Source: Palaemon carinicauda (lineage: Eukaryota > Arthropoda > Malacostraca > Decapoda > Palaemonidae). From it: 64,000 nucleotides of DNA. The stretch's first letter is position 1. Each line of letters begins with the position of its first letter. The translations under genes and the position numbers were made by a program. Below the pieces are notes generated by a model, which was given only the letters and a program-made list of their open reading frames with translations, searched no databases and had not been told where the DNA came from. The stretch is from NCBI RefSeq assembly GCF_036898095.1, contig NC_090757.1, positions 63,977,081 to 64,041,080 on the forward strand, written 5' to 3'. This document shows positions 32,713 through 43,960 of this stretch, piece after piece.

Positions 32713-32927
32713 CAAGTTCCTTTAAAAATGATGATAACTCCATCAAAAATGAAGAGTGATCTTCTGGAGATGTTGGAGCATTTACCATCTCTTCCAGCTG
32801 ATCTAAGACTTTCAACTCGGCAGTTGCCCACGCCACCAGGCTGGTGTAGGACATATTTCTTGGACCTCCACTGCTTCCTTCAACAGCTGCTTTTAGACTA
32901 GCTTCATCACTTATGTCTCCCGTATAC
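32713..32927 (-). CDS. FAM98: FAM98 homologue, one internal exon
   Basis: The only host coding exon that I recognise. On the minus strand TTATTTTATAG precedes 32927 (acceptor) and GTAAGTAC follows 32713 (donor). It is 215 bp, with one base completing a codon at the start (YTGDISDEAS follows) and one base left at the end. It encodes about 71 residues, with TSLVAWATAELKVLDQLEE and FLMELSSFLKELG, matching the N-terminal region of FAM98A/B proteins (a helical domain; FAM98 proteins act with the tRNA-ligase complex and DDX1 and bind RNA). The first exon and later exons are not seen in the window. I identified it from memory of the family; other calponin-homology-like proteins are less likely. Confidence 0.75.
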
Positions 32928-33292
32928 CTATAAAATAATATACATAACCAATGAAATTACAGAAATAAGGAGCAGAGTGGTAGGAAAATCAGCAGTCTAA
33001 TAAACACACATGCTAAATCATGCACATTATATGAATAATTCATTTTAATGTTCTTGTTCTTAAACTTCTCTTGTAGTTTGTTTCCTTTCCTCACTAAGCT
33101 ATTTTCCCTGTTGGAGCCCTTGTGCTTACAGCATCCTGCTTTTCCAACTAGGGTTGTAGTTTAGCAAGTAATAATGATAATGATAATTACTAAAGTTGTT
33201 CATTGCATTTCTGGGATTTAACCTACCTGACTTTTGAGGAATAAAAACATTTTTACATACAATGTGAATTTTCCAACCTAACACCATAATTG
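32928..33292. other. Intron sequence next to the FAM98 exon
   Basis: AT-rich, non-coding. It contains the SINE tail at 33090-33195 and nothing else recognised before C3 starts. Confidence 0.5.
33090..33195 (+). mobile_element. SINE 3' end, 5'-truncated
   Basis: CATCCTGCTTTTCCAACTAG, GGGTTGTAGTTTAGCAAG and then AATAATGATAATGATAAT. It matches the 3' half of the tRNA-derived SINE at 57466-57855 (there CATCCCGTTTTTCCAACTAG, reversed). Confidence 0.7.
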
Positions 33293-33314
33293 TGAGATAA
33301 ATTTGGAAGTAATA

Positions 33315-33695
33315 TCACAAATTTTTAAGTAATTTGTATTTTTCCCAACATACTTACCTAGAACTACTTTCTTAGGAGTTACTGGTAACTCTTCCCAACC
33401 GACCAGAATTTTGTGTAGTTTACCCTATTCCCAATTTCTATGGGTGACCTCAGGCGGAGTGATACGCGCCCTGAGGCGACCCTGGGTCAGAGAGCGTGCT
33501 AGATTAGGTCGTGCTCCTCAGTAAGTTTCGTAGCCAAAAAAAGGGTTCTCCTCAACCCTGCAGGACCCTCGGGGAAGGATGGGCGGGCCATAACCCGAAA
33601 GTAGTTCTAGGTAAGTATGTTAGGAAAAATACAAATTACTTAAAAATTTGTGATTTGTTCCAACACAGAGTACTTACCTAGAACTACTTTCTTAG
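33315..33695 (-). repeat. D left terminal repeat and internal complementary region
   Basis: 33315-33375 pairs with 33596-33655 (AAAGTAGTTCTAGGTAAGTA); 33656-33695 is complementary to the right end at 40040-40081. 33696-34080 is spacer without an assignable ORF. Confidence 0.85.
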
Positions 33696-34079
33696 GAGAC
33701 TTAAACTTTAGGAGGAGGGAGTGTCCTGCAGGGACTAGGGTCTGACGGTTTAGGAGCACGATCGGGCGAAAAAGGGGGCACCTCGAAGGGGAACTAGGTT
33801 CCGATGACCCCTACTAAAGGCTGAATGAAAATAGGGGGAACTACCCAAAAAACTAACTTAGTGTCTAAGTGGCTTACCTCTGAACCATTACTTCTGAGAC
33901 GTATTTCTTGTCAAAGACGTATATCCTGGCCGCCAGGGCCTCTTGATTCACACCCACGTTGGGGATTAAGGGTAAGGGAAAGGATGATAGGGGGGAAAGG
34001 TAAGGGATGAACTTGTGTCTCATGGCTTACCACCCCGGTTTCCCTGGGGCCATGACCTTTAAATCTTTTGCAGGGCTGA

Positions 34080-34917
34080 TATGACTGGGCCAAGGTTGAA
34101 CCCGTCCCAGGATTTCCTAGAGCAGTCCTTCAGATAATGTTCCGTGAAAGTGGACTGTCTGGACCAGGTACCCGCTTTCAGAATCTAGCCTACGGCCATG
34201 TTCTTCTCAAATGCCAGGGAGGTGCCTAGACCCCTAATATCATGAGGCCTTGGTCTACCTGGAAGAGGGATTCCCGAAACCTCGTTAGCTCTCTTGATTA
34301 CTTGTCGCAACCAAAAGGAGATTGAGTTCTTAGAGACTGGTTTCTTCACCTGACCAGTTGAGACGAATAAGCTCTTGATCTACGGTCGAAGCCTGGAGGT
34401 CCTTTCAAGGTATTTTCTTACTGCTCTGACAGGGCATAAGAGTAAGTCTTTAGGGTTGTCTGACCTAGGGATCGCTGGGACCGAAAAGCCCTCGAACCGA
34501 GGATCCCAACAGGCTGGGTTCTGCATTTTGGCCACAAAGTTAGGGACGAACCGAAAGGAGGCCTCCCGCCACCCTTTTGAGTGTGAAACTTTGTACAGCC
34601 ATCATCTCTAGCACGTTTATGTGGTGCTTTGCTTCTTCGCTCGACCATTTTCCCTTTGTCGATTGGTCGAGTAGGTGAGCGCCCCAACCTTCCTTCGACG
34701 CATCCGTAAACAATAGGACTTCCGGAGGGTCAGGGGCGAAGGGCATCCCCAGCTCGGTGTTCCTCCTGTCGTACCACCACTGCAAGGCTACCTTCGCTTC
34801 TGGGGAGACCGGAACCAGTTTGTGGGGGTTTCTCCCCTGGGACCAATGCTCTTTCAGGTTCCACTGCACTGCTCGAAGTTTGAGTCTCCCTTGTGGCACT
34901 AACTTTTCCAAGGACAC
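34080..34917 (-). pseudogene. D RNase H fused by deletion to the recombinase C-terminus
   Basis: ORF 34540-34917 gives the RT thumb and RNase H start (KLVPQGRLKLRAVQWNLKEHW, LLFTDASKEGWGAH, INVLEMMAVQ). It then changes at about 34595 into recombinase sequence corresponding to the HSKGWREV...WDPRFEGFS region of B, in other frames (34080-34590; a NTISW-like turn, GLGTSLAFEKN-like, TEHYLK-like). The region coding the second half of RNase H, the linker and the N-terminal recombinase is deleted (about 1.2 kb against B). No working enzyme can be made. Confidence 0.75.
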
Positions 34918-34921
34918 TATA

Positions 34922-36507
34922 GTCTATTTTTTATAGCGGTGCATATTTGCACCCACTCACAGGGGTGCCCTTTTAGTTCGGAAAGGTTCCTGATACCTGG
35001 TTGGTCGGAAGTATTTTTGTCCGAACACCTTCATTGTTCTCGAATAATTACCAAGTAATGTGAATCGAAACTTATTTATTAACCTATATTTCTCCATCAG
35101 ATATATCTTTTGTCAATTAACAATGTGAGAGAATAAATATATTATAAAGAATCGTCTTGGTAAGTCTAAATTCAATAACAATCCGCCGAAGTCAACGACA
35201 GCAGCTTGTTTTCGGATGCACGCTTTGTAATTTTGTAATTTTTCACATATTTTAACGCAAATTGGGATAAATTACACTCAGCATAAGTTAAACATGTTAT
35301 TATAAACTTTTTTTGAATACCAGAATTTACCAAAATCGTGGAATTAATAAAACCCGATATTTGTGAAAACTTATGGGGAGGTAAAAGAATAGCCTATAGC
35401 GGCCTGGCAGGAAAACAATCCCTTCTGACTTGTAGACGCAGTTATTTTTTTCTTTCGTAATATAGTTCGGCCTATTCCTTTCAGTTTAAATAGTCTTGCA
35501 TTGTCTCTCTTCGTATTATTTTGCTTATTATTTTCCCACATTCTTGTTTCTCACCTAATATCTATCTATTTTCCCGATATCACGTCTTTCATAAATGGGA
35601 TATCTGCACTACGATTCCTTATTTCTTATCCTCTGTCGAAAGTGATGGCTTGAAGGGAAGCGCGTGCTAGTCTCATTAAAATAGTGTAGAGGCGGGAATA
35701 AAGAAATAATACTATGCTTAATTTCAGGTTTACAGAATAGGTTATACTTTCTACACAGCATAAAATTTATGTTGTTATTATTATTTACATGCTTACTGAC
35801 GTAAGGTACAAAACATAAATCGTAGTGCGGATATCACATAGGCCTATATGAAAGAAGGGATTATTATGTGAGGAACAGGAATGTGGGAAAATACTAAGCA
35901 AAATAATACGAAGAGAAACAATGCAAGACTATTTAAACTGAAAGGAATAGGCCGAACTATATTACGAAAGAAAAAAAAACTTCATCTACAAGTCAGAAGG
36001 GATCGTTTTCCCACCAGGCCGCTACAGGCTGTTCTTTTACCTCCCCATAAGTTTTCACAAATATCGGGTTTTATTAATTCCATGATTTTGGCAAATTTTG
36101 GTAGGCCTATTCAAAAAAAGTTTATAATAACATGTTTAACTTATGCTGAGTGTAATTTATCCCAATTTGCGTTAAAATATGTGAAAAATTACAAAATTAC
36201 AAAGCGTGCATCCGAAAACAAGCTGCTGTCGTTGACTTCGGCGGATTGTGTTATTAAATTTAGACTTACCAAGACGATTCTTTATAATATATTTATTCTT
36301 TCACATTGTTAATTGACAAAAGATCTATCTGATGGAGAAATATAGGTTAATAAATAAGTTTCGATTCACATTACTTGGTAATTATTCGAGAACAATGAAG
36401 GTGTTCGGACAAAAATACTTCTGACCAATCAGGTATCAGGAACCTTTCCGAGCTAAAAGGGTATCCCTGTGAGTGGGTGCAAATATGCACCGCTATAAAA
36501 TATAGAC
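34922..36507. mobile_element. 1.6-kb palindromic (foldback) DNA element
   Basis: Two long arms of about 700 bp are inverted copies of each other, beginning GTCTAT(T/A)TTTTATAGCGGTGC at each end. They remain highly similar throughout (for example CGCAAATTGGGATAAATTAC at 35260 and its complement at 36155) around a ~150-bp centre near 35640-35840. It is flanked by TATA (34918-34921) and AATA (36508-36511); comparison with B (GACACAAGGTGGCC) implies a 4-bp target duplication with one change. No transposase was found. The open frame at 35881-36312 has no recognised domain and is probably chance. Confidence 0.85.
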
Positions 36508-36509
36508 AA

Positions 36510-37547
36510 TAGGTGGCCCAACAACCTCTGCCAATCCTTGGCCCTCCTGCGAAGGTCCAACAGAAAGGGTTGCAGAACACACTCTAGGTTCTCCAACGAA
36601 GGGAATGCTCTCACTAGCTGGGTGTCCAAGACCATCCCCAAGTAGGTCATCCTGGAGGAGGGGATCAGCTGAGACTTCGCTACGTTGACCGTGATACCCA
36701 ACTGCTCGCAGAGACGAAGTAACTTCCCGCCATGTTCCTTCAATTCTTCCTTTGAGGCTGAAAGAAGCAACCAATCGTCCAGGTACCGGATCAGACGGAT
36801 GCCCTGTTCGTGAGCCCATACAGAGACTGTCGTGAAGACTCTTGTAAACACTTGAGGAGCCGTCGACAGCCCGAAGCAAAGGGTCTTGAATTGTAGCACT
36901 CGGGAATCCCACTTTATCCTGAGGAACTTCCTGGTGGAGGGATGGACGAGGATTTGGAAGTAGGCATCCTTAAGGTCCAGGGATATCATGAAGTCCCCTT
37001 CCCTCAAGGCGGTCAACACTGTCTTGGCAGTGTCCATCTTGAACTCGGTTTCTGCCACAAACTTGTTGAGGGCCGACAGGTCTATTACTGGTCTCCATCC
37101 CCCTGTCGCCTTTTCCACTAGGAAGAGCCTGCTGTAGAACCCCGAGCCGGGCTCTTTGACTAGTTCCAACGCTCCCTTGGAGATCATGGACGACACTTGT
37201 TCCTGTAGAGCAGCCCGTTTCAAGGGGTCCTTGGGAATCAGCCACTCCGATTGAAGGGCTGGAATAAGCGGGGGAGGTTACGCTAAGAAGGGTAGTCTGT
37301 AACCTTCCCTCAGGATTGTCACCGTCCGGGGATCCGTACCGTAATCCCGCCATGCTTGCCAAGAGTGTCTGAGGCATCCCCCCACCTGAGGCTCCAGTAG
37401 GGGTATGGGGCCTCGCCTCCTATCTCCTTCTGGAGGAGCGGCCGGACCGACCTCTTCTTGCATTCCCGTAGGACGGTCTAAAGTTAGACTGGGGTGCCGT
37501 GGCACCTCTACGGGGGGGCTGAGTTGACTGCTGCCAGGGAGCCGCAA
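36510..37547 (-). pseudogene. Reverse transcriptase of D (one stop, cut by the palindrome)
   Basis: Frame 37547-36510 holds GGCLRHSWQAWRDYGTD, KGALELVKEPGSGFYSR, GGWRPVIDLSALNKF, SLDLKDAYFQILVHP, CFGLSTAPQVFTRVF, RYLDDWLLLSASKEEL and RAKDWQRLLGHL. A stop at about 37277 (after LPFLA) is the only interruption before the palindromic element at 36507, beyond which the thumb continues at 34917. The N-terminal 128 nt overlap the end of Gag in the +1 frame. Confidence 0.85.
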
Positions 37548-39732
37548 GTGGCTCTCCTCTAGGTTGAGCAGGAGAGGAACGGGAAGTGTGAGGGCCGTCC
37601 ACGGAGGGCCTCCTGGGAGGTGGGCGCCTCATAGGGGGAGGTCTATGGTCTCCCATGTCCTTCATCTTCCTCACCCGTTCCATCGTCTCGTCTACCACCT
37701 TAAGGGGGAAGATAGCCTCATCCCAGATTGAGGAGTTTCTCAATTTCCTTGCTTCTCGGTCCGGGAGTTTTCTCACAAGTTTGCTCAGAATAGTGTCTCT
37801 CTTCCTCAGGACCCAATTGGTAGCCTGGGAGAGAGATTGATATGATAAATATTTTAGGGCCTTTGCCCCCTGAGCTAATTAGTTCTCTCAGTAAGGTTTG
37901 ATTTTCAGGCAGGGACAAATCATGAGAGGCGTGAAAGCCAACTAACGTGCAGGCCCACCAGCCCAACCAGGAGGACACGTAGACTAGGTCCTGGGCCATG
38001 TCCTCCATCATGGAGGTCTCCGACGGGAAAAACACACGGGCCATGGACGCTCTGTCTTCAGCGGCACCCTGGTTCAATGAGGTAATGGCTGTCTCCGTCA
38101 CGCGGGGTCCTCCCTGACGACCTTCCGGTATGTAAAACCTCTTCTGCGCCTTCAGTCCCGGCAGCAGCTTCGAGGCACTTTGACTCCTAGGGGCGTCTGC
38201 TAGGCCGTCCAGGAACTTATCAATATGCTCCATACCCAGCCTTACGTCAGGAGCTAAGGGCAGAGCTAAGGAAAGCCTTTGTTGAACCGAATTCTCCACC
38301 AACCTGCTAAGTCCAGAGAGCCAGGCTTGTTCAGTGGTGGGCATCGGTTCATCCAGCCCATGGTGCCGTCGTATGAGGGCCAACACTTTGTGGTAGGAGG
38401 AGATGTCATCGGACGAGCACTCCCCTCCTTCCACCAGGGCCTCCGTCACCCGTCCTTCCTCACGAGTATCATCGGTGACGGTAGGGAGAGCAACGTTGGA
38501 TGGGACTGCCCGTGTCACGGGCGGACCTGCAGAGGCAAAGGTATCCGTCATGGGATTACCTTGCCCTGCGGGCATCCTCGTATCTGTGGGAATATTCCTG
38601 GCCGAAGGGCGCCCTTGGAGCTTAATGAAGTCAGCCAAGGAGCCCGCGGCTGGCGTAACGACTTCCACTTGACGGAGCGCCTCCCTCCGCAGAGTAGGGG
38701 CCGCAGAGGCCTTCGACAACTTCGGCAGCTCACGGGGAGCTAGGAAAGGCCTCCCTCGGTGAGGTTCTTGTCCGTAGGAGGAGCAGGAGGGGAGAGACGG
38801 TGAGGACGAGGCTCTAGGGAGCCACCCGGAAGCGGCCGCGGCTGTGGTGACCTTAAACAGCTCGCTCCGGGGCACCGTGATCCTCACCCAATCTTTGGAC
38901 TTACTCCTCTTCGCTTTCTTCTTAGAAGGTCTGGACTCCTTCTTCTTTGAACGGGTGCGGAACTTCTTCTTCTTCCTGGACCTCTCGCACTTCCTCCTCG
39001 CAGACCTGGAATCGTCCTCTGAAGATGAATCCACGGACGAGGAAGACGAGGAGGAGGAAAGGGAATCAGCCGAATCACCTGAGGCGTCCAACTCCGCGGG
39101 GGTTACTCCATGCCGAACCTCTGTTTCCGCAGGCTGCATGAAGACGGGCGGAAGAGTCGCCGCGGGCGCTGGGGGGGTCCGAATAACGTTCTTGCGGCCG
39201 ATCCAATGATCAAACTCCTCTTCTAGTCTGAAGGGTGACCTGACTTCTCCCACATCGGGTCTTCGGTAGAGACGGGCCCTGCGGGCACCAGGACCTCGTC
39301 TCCCACACACTCTACCGCACTTCCCTCAGGCCCCACACATGCCTGTAATACCTCAGAAACTTCCCCCAGAGGTAATTCAGACTCTTGGGGAAGGACAATG
39401 GGCTGCTTCCCCGCAACGGAATTACCTCGACCCCTACCCTGGGTAGGGGAAGATGGAAGGGAACCACGTTCCGACGAGGCATCCGGGGACACCAAAGCAG
39501 AGGACGCGGTAGCTTTCTTGGGCGATCTCTTGGCCGACTTCTTCTTCTTAGTCCCATAAAGGACCCACTGAATCTCGCCCCAAAGACTCGCACTCCGAAC
39601 ACGTGGTGGTAGGGGAGCATACTTTGCCACTACATGACGAAAACGCGAGTGTGGATCAACCTCGGGCTTCGAAAGGAAAGCCCCACAAGACTTACCGGCC
39701 ACAGGCCCAGGGCAACGGCGTGGATGCTCCAT
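37420..39732 (-). pseudogene. Gag-like protein of D (nearly complete, few shifts)
   Basis: ATG at 39732 (RCPGPVAGKSCGAFLSKPEV, DPHS). Shifts around 39590-39640 put the Cys module (CSGKVCSPTTTCSEC) in another frame. ORF 37718-39310 (530 codons) then carries an acidic/Ser run, a basic stretch (RSRKKKKFRTRSKKK) that could be a nuclear signal, and the conserved C-terminal domain (VLALIRRHHGLDEP, SSWLGWWACTLVGF, LISSGGK). One extra A near 37860 shifts the end; 37420-37776 continues in frame with KLPDREARKLRN and the Pro/Arg-rich tail ending GRSGRSSRRR. A likely particle-forming protein by family. Confidence 0.75.
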
Positions 39733-39885
39733 AATAAAAACACTAACACCAAGAGACACAAGGACACAAGGGAAAGGGGTAAAGATACGGGCACAGGAAC
39801 CACGTGGTAAACACAAAGGGTCAGGGACACAAAGGGTCGCACTGGGTAAGAGAAAGCGCGGCGGGATGTGAATCACGTCGCGACC

Positions 39886-40081
39886 AGAAACTTACTGAGG
39901 AGCACGACCTAATCTAGCACGCTCTCTGACCCCGGGTCGCCTCAGGGCGCGTATCACTCCGCCTGAGGTCACCCATAGAAAATGGTAATAGGGTAAACTA
40001 CACAAAATTCTGGTCGGTTGGGAAGTTACCAGTAACTCCTAAGAAAGTAGTTCTAGGTAAGTACTCTCGTGTTGGAACAAT
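39886..40081 (-). repeat. D right inverted terminal repeat
   Basis: The reverse complement of 33320-33520, including GCGTATCACTCCGCCTGAGG, ending in GTTGGAACAA. Confidence 0.85.
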
Positions 40082-40569
40082 TGCATTTTTCCTAACGCAC
40101 ACAAACCTGGAGCTATATATTAAGGATTTATTACAATATAGATCATAAATGGTAGGAAGCCTGCACCTCGCTAAAATTGTACTAGCAACCTCCGCAAGCT
40201 GAGTATTTGTGACACTAGCAATGTGACTGGTCTAGGTATGGGCTCTCCGAGTTATGGGAATCAAAGTATATAGATCTTACAAAATCTCACCTCACTAGAG
40301 GTATTGGTGACACAACAAAAATTATTTCTATACTAGGTTACACAAGGGAAATGGTTCTTACCTGAAGAAAGGTAAGGTCTGTTGTGCCGAGGACCCTAGT
40401 GCTGATTCCTCAAGGGAAGGGAGGGGAAGATGAAGGGAAGAAAGAAGCCAGTCATTCTTATTCACCCTAGACTAATCCAGGTAACCTCAGCCCTCTACTA
40501 CTGTATTTGTCCATCAAGGAGCTTGAGGTGTTTAGACTACTTATTGTGCAGCCACCACAGGACCAATGG
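40082..40569. other. C3 3' non-coding terminal region
   Basis: Continues the C3 left repeat and 3' untranslated sequence; short matches to C1 at 3640-3960 (CTCAAGGGAAGGGAGGGGAA-like, AAGGAGCTTGAGG). No ORF supported. Confidence 0.5.
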
Positions 40570-41860
40570 AAATATTTCCCATGCTCCTATGGGTCACGTC
40601 ATGCAGGTAGTGAAGGTCATCTGACGCTTCCACACGGCAGCTTGCAATACCTGCATCACTGTGTATATCATTTTGAACCCCAGGGACGTTGCAATGCCCC
40701 TGACGTCATGAACTCTGGGTTCTCATGGTGGAGGATGATCAGTGTTAATTACAAGATCAATGACCATGAGGATCCATGAAGAAATGGTGTTTTCTGTGAC
40801 CCTCCTGTTGACCTTCCCCGTGCTGACAAAGAGTGCCAACACAAGGGCGCGAACTGCAGCCGTTCTTTTGAGGTAACATCTCAGAGTCCTCACTGGACAA
40901 AGTACCAGTTGGTCTGAATCATCGGTTACAGAATGAAGACTCCCAATCCTAAAAGGCCCTAATCTAGGATCCGCTATACTTGGATTTTGAGTCTTGGCAA
41001 TAAACTCAGGGACAAAGCTGAGAATTACCTCTCCCCATACCCTTGAATGGGAAATGTCATACGATATACCATGCAGTTCATTAACTCCTTGGCCGAACCC
41101 AAAGCGAGTAGGAACATCGTCTTCACAGTAAGGTGACATTCTGTTGCCGGGTGTAATGGTTCATAGGGACCACCCTTCAGAACTGAAGGATTCAAACAAT
41201 GTTCCCTGAAAGAGGTCTAACTTCTGACTTGGGGCAGGTAATCTCAGAACTTTGTATGAGAAGAGAAAATTCTGAAGAGGAAATATCTACTCCCTTCAGT
41301 TTGAAGGTGAGACTCAAGGCTGAAAGGTAGCGTTCGACTGCCGAAACCAAGAGGAGCATTTCTTCCCGAAGGTAATCAAGAAACTCTGCTATTTTTGGAA
41401 TATTGGCATAGAGGGTAGTGATACCTTCCACAACACCAACCACAGAAGACAATCTCATAAGCCTGGTCGACTGACACTGAAAAGTGTTTGAGGTGTCCAA
41501 CCATCCTATCCGCACTTGTTGCAAAAATCCTCTCAGAGTGAGGAGGTGCTGGACAGTCTCCAGACATAAAGCCGACGTGAAGCTACAGATTTGTGAAAGA
41601 TGTTTGCATGTGGTTGTTTGAGTAGCTTCTGTCATTGAGGAAGTTCCCTCGGGAGCTGTCAAGAACTGCAAAAGCTTCGGGAACCACTCTGATCTGCATC
41701 ATGGGAAACCATTCTGCTCGGCATCATGTCAGCAAAGAGCTATCAGTGTCATTGACAAGTTCTCGCTTATTCTGACCTCGTTGAGGACTCTTATCATAGA
41801 AAATGGTGGAAATGCGTACACACTGATGTTATCCCACCGTTGTTGGAATGCACCTTGCCA
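40570..41860 (-). pseudogene. Tyrosine recombinase remnant of C3
   Basis: Similar to C1 at 3968-5280. 40723-41139 has NELHGISYDISHSRVWGEV, FVPEFIAKTQNPS, CPVRTLRCYLKRTAA and LFVSTGKVNRRVTENTISSW. 41192-41671 has the N-terminal part (AEFLDYLREEMLLLVSAVE, SLTFKLKGVDISSS). The Arg box reads GFGQGVNELHG, so the catalytic Arg is lost, and the HxxR/Tyr end is in other frames. It ends at CTTGCCAGAG, where the LINE begins. Decayed. Confidence 0.7.
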
Positions 41861-41861
41861 G

Positions 41862-41988
41862 AGACTGATTGATTGGTTGATTTAAAGTTTACTGGCATCC
41901 TGAAATCTAGAGTCATTGATGCCGATATAATTTATTACATATAAAAAAAATAAAAGAATATTCAATTATAACGATAAAAGCTAAAATA
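41862..41988 (-). mobile_element. 3' UTR and tail of the I-like LINE
   Basis: On the minus strand this is the untranslated end of the LINE whose last codons are at 49719-49961. It passes ATATCGGCATCAATGACTCT, AGATTTCAGGATGCC and ends AAATCAACCAATCAATCAG. F (41989-49713) separates it from the coding part. Confidence 0.65.
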
Positions 41989-42345
41989 TGACAAATTCGA
42001 AGATAATTTGTATTTTTCCTAACCATACAAACCTTAGCTATTTACATTGGGTTTACCTTTTAGCGCAGCTGAAATGGCGAGCCATTAGAATTTAACGAGG
42101 GTGTATTACCCCCGCGCTAGTTAGCAGGGGGGTAGGGGAGTGGTAGCTAGCTACCCCTCCCCCCCCTCACACACAGATGAATGCTCAATTTCACTTAGAG
42201 GTAGGACTTGTCTTGGGGGACAGGGCTGGCGGGCAAATATGTGTAAATAGCTAAGGTTTGTATGGTTAGGAAAAATACAAATTATCTTCGAATTTGTCAT
42301 TTGTTCCGTAACCGAAATACAAACCACGCTATTTACATTGGGTGA
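41989..42345 (-). repeat. F left terminal repeat and internal complementary region
   Basis: The left end pairs with 42245-42299; then ATTTGTTCCGTAACCGAAAT (42300 on) is the exact complement of the right end 49680-49713. 42346-42950 is spacer without a supported ORF. Confidence 0.88.
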
Positions 42346-42949
42346 CTTACCCATTAGGTAGGGTGGAAAGTCCCCAGCCATACTGGCTTTGGCTTTACCC
42401 GGGGACTCAGAATCCGAGTGAGTCGCACTCGAGAAAAGGAGTCCCTGCAACTCACAAGTTCCTTGCTCCGCAAGCAACCGTGTGGCCTACATAAGCTTGT
42501 GTGTGAAGGAAGAAGTGTGACCCGTCCTAGGCAGTTGACCTGGAGTTCCAGAAGGAACTCTGGGTTAGGACGTTCCCAATACCACCTCGTCAGGGTATGG
42601 GGGACGCGACAGTATTGACTCAATACTCGGAACACAAGGAAGCATGGTTTACCTGCAGAGGTTCGAGGTCAGCTATGCAGAGACCAGGATGCTGCCTCCC
42701 CGTAGAGGGGATGATGAAGAAAGAAATAAGGGCCAGACATACTTCTTTCGTTCATGCAGACTAAAACCTGATAACAATACCCTCAACCTTCTGCTACCTG
42801 TCCAAAAAGGAGCCTGAGGTTAGACCAGCTGTTGTGTAGCCACCACAGAGCGATAGAAAACGTATCGAGACTCCTGTGGGTCACGCCCTGCAGGAAGCGG
42901 GCTGCGAAGGTCATTAGACGCTTCCAGACTCCAGCTTGTAGCACCTGCA

Positions 42950-43960
42950 TCACAGAGTAGTATTACTCGAAGGCGAGGGATGTTGCGATGTATCCAACAT
43001 CGTGCTGTAGGGCGACGTGACGGGGGAGGGTCTGGAGACAGGTCGAGATGAATGTCCTTGAGTCCGGGCTGAAGAGGTATACTGGTGACTCTCCCCCGTG
43101 TCCTCCTTGTGCTCCCAAATCGGCTGCAACTGAGGACAAACTGCAGCTGTTCCCAAAGTTAACCTCTCGATTCCTTTACTGGCAAGAAAGAGGTCTTGGG
43201 ACATCAGATACAGAATGGAGACTCGAAATCTTGAAGGAATTGGACCGAAGGGCCGGGACCCCCAGATTCTGAGTCTAGCCAACAACTCAGGAGCGAACCT
43301 GAATGTTGCCTTCCCCTCTTCATTAGAAAGGGGGAGTCGTACGAGACCAAGAAGATTGCTTACACACTGGCCGTGGCCAGAGTGAGCAGGAGACCCAAGG
43401 CGGAATACAATCCGAGGCCTGTCGTAAAGGGTCTTGAGAAGATCTCTTAAAGGACTAAAAGTCCGAGCCATGCTCCAAGTTGGAGGTCTTCCTCCGACTA
43501 GGGCAGGGACGATCGTAGCTTCGCATGAGCGAGGAAAGATCCAGCGGGCAGGAAAAAGTTATTACTTTAAGCCTGAAGGTCAGGGAAAGGCTGAGCGACA
43601 GGCTACATTGCCGAGAGCGGAAAGGAGTTTCCTCCCGCCGAAAGGCAATAAGACCGTTATTGCTGGAGAAGAGGCCTCAAGGGAAGAGGTATATCTCCCA
43701 CGGCACCAACCACCGAAGACTCTCCACTTCGCCTGGAAGACCCCTGCGGATGACTATCGCAGATGACGCGACCTCCGTACCGCGACTGTAGCGGGTTGTC
43801 TCTTCTTGAGGAGGAGGCGTAGTGTCTCCAGGCATGAAGCCGAAGCGACGCCCCGGTTCGGGAGAGATGTCGCAGTGTGGTTGTTTGAGTAGTCTGCGCC
43901 GTGGGAGAAGCTCTCCCGGGAGTTCCGTCAGGGGAAGCAGAGGGTCCAGAAACCGTTCTG
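42950..43960 (-). pseudogene. Tyrosine recombinase remnant of F
   Basis: Minus-strand fragments such as GKATFRFAPELLARL (compare GEVAFSFVPEFIAKT in C1) and a SPSSNTTL end at 42950-43471, and LPGELLPRRRLLKQPH (compare LPRELPPRHNLLRQPH) at 43850-43920. Many frame changes and stops; catalytic residues are not traceable. Confidence 0.6.

Larger units (their letters stand above)
33315..40081 (-). mobile_element. DIRS-like family I copy D
   Basis: About 6.8 kb including a 1.6-kb palindromic element. The ends are ATCACAAATTTTT and GTTGGAACAA, exactly the two halves that its ICR predicts. Insertion into the left repeat of C3 left no target duplication. Gag is long and nearly open; RT is cut by the palindrome; RNase H is joined to the recombinase by an internal deletion. 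Confidence 0.85.

Noticed and set aside
35881..36312. 143-codon ORF in the palindromic element as a possible transposase
   Set aside because: It lies in the right arm, is AT-rich, shows no catalytic motif, and its mirror in the left arm is not open in the same way. Treated as chance.
38844..39209. Plus-strand ORFs antisense to D Gag
   Set aside because: Shadow of the Lys/Ser/Glu-rich Gag on the other strand (runs of Phe, Leu and Ser).
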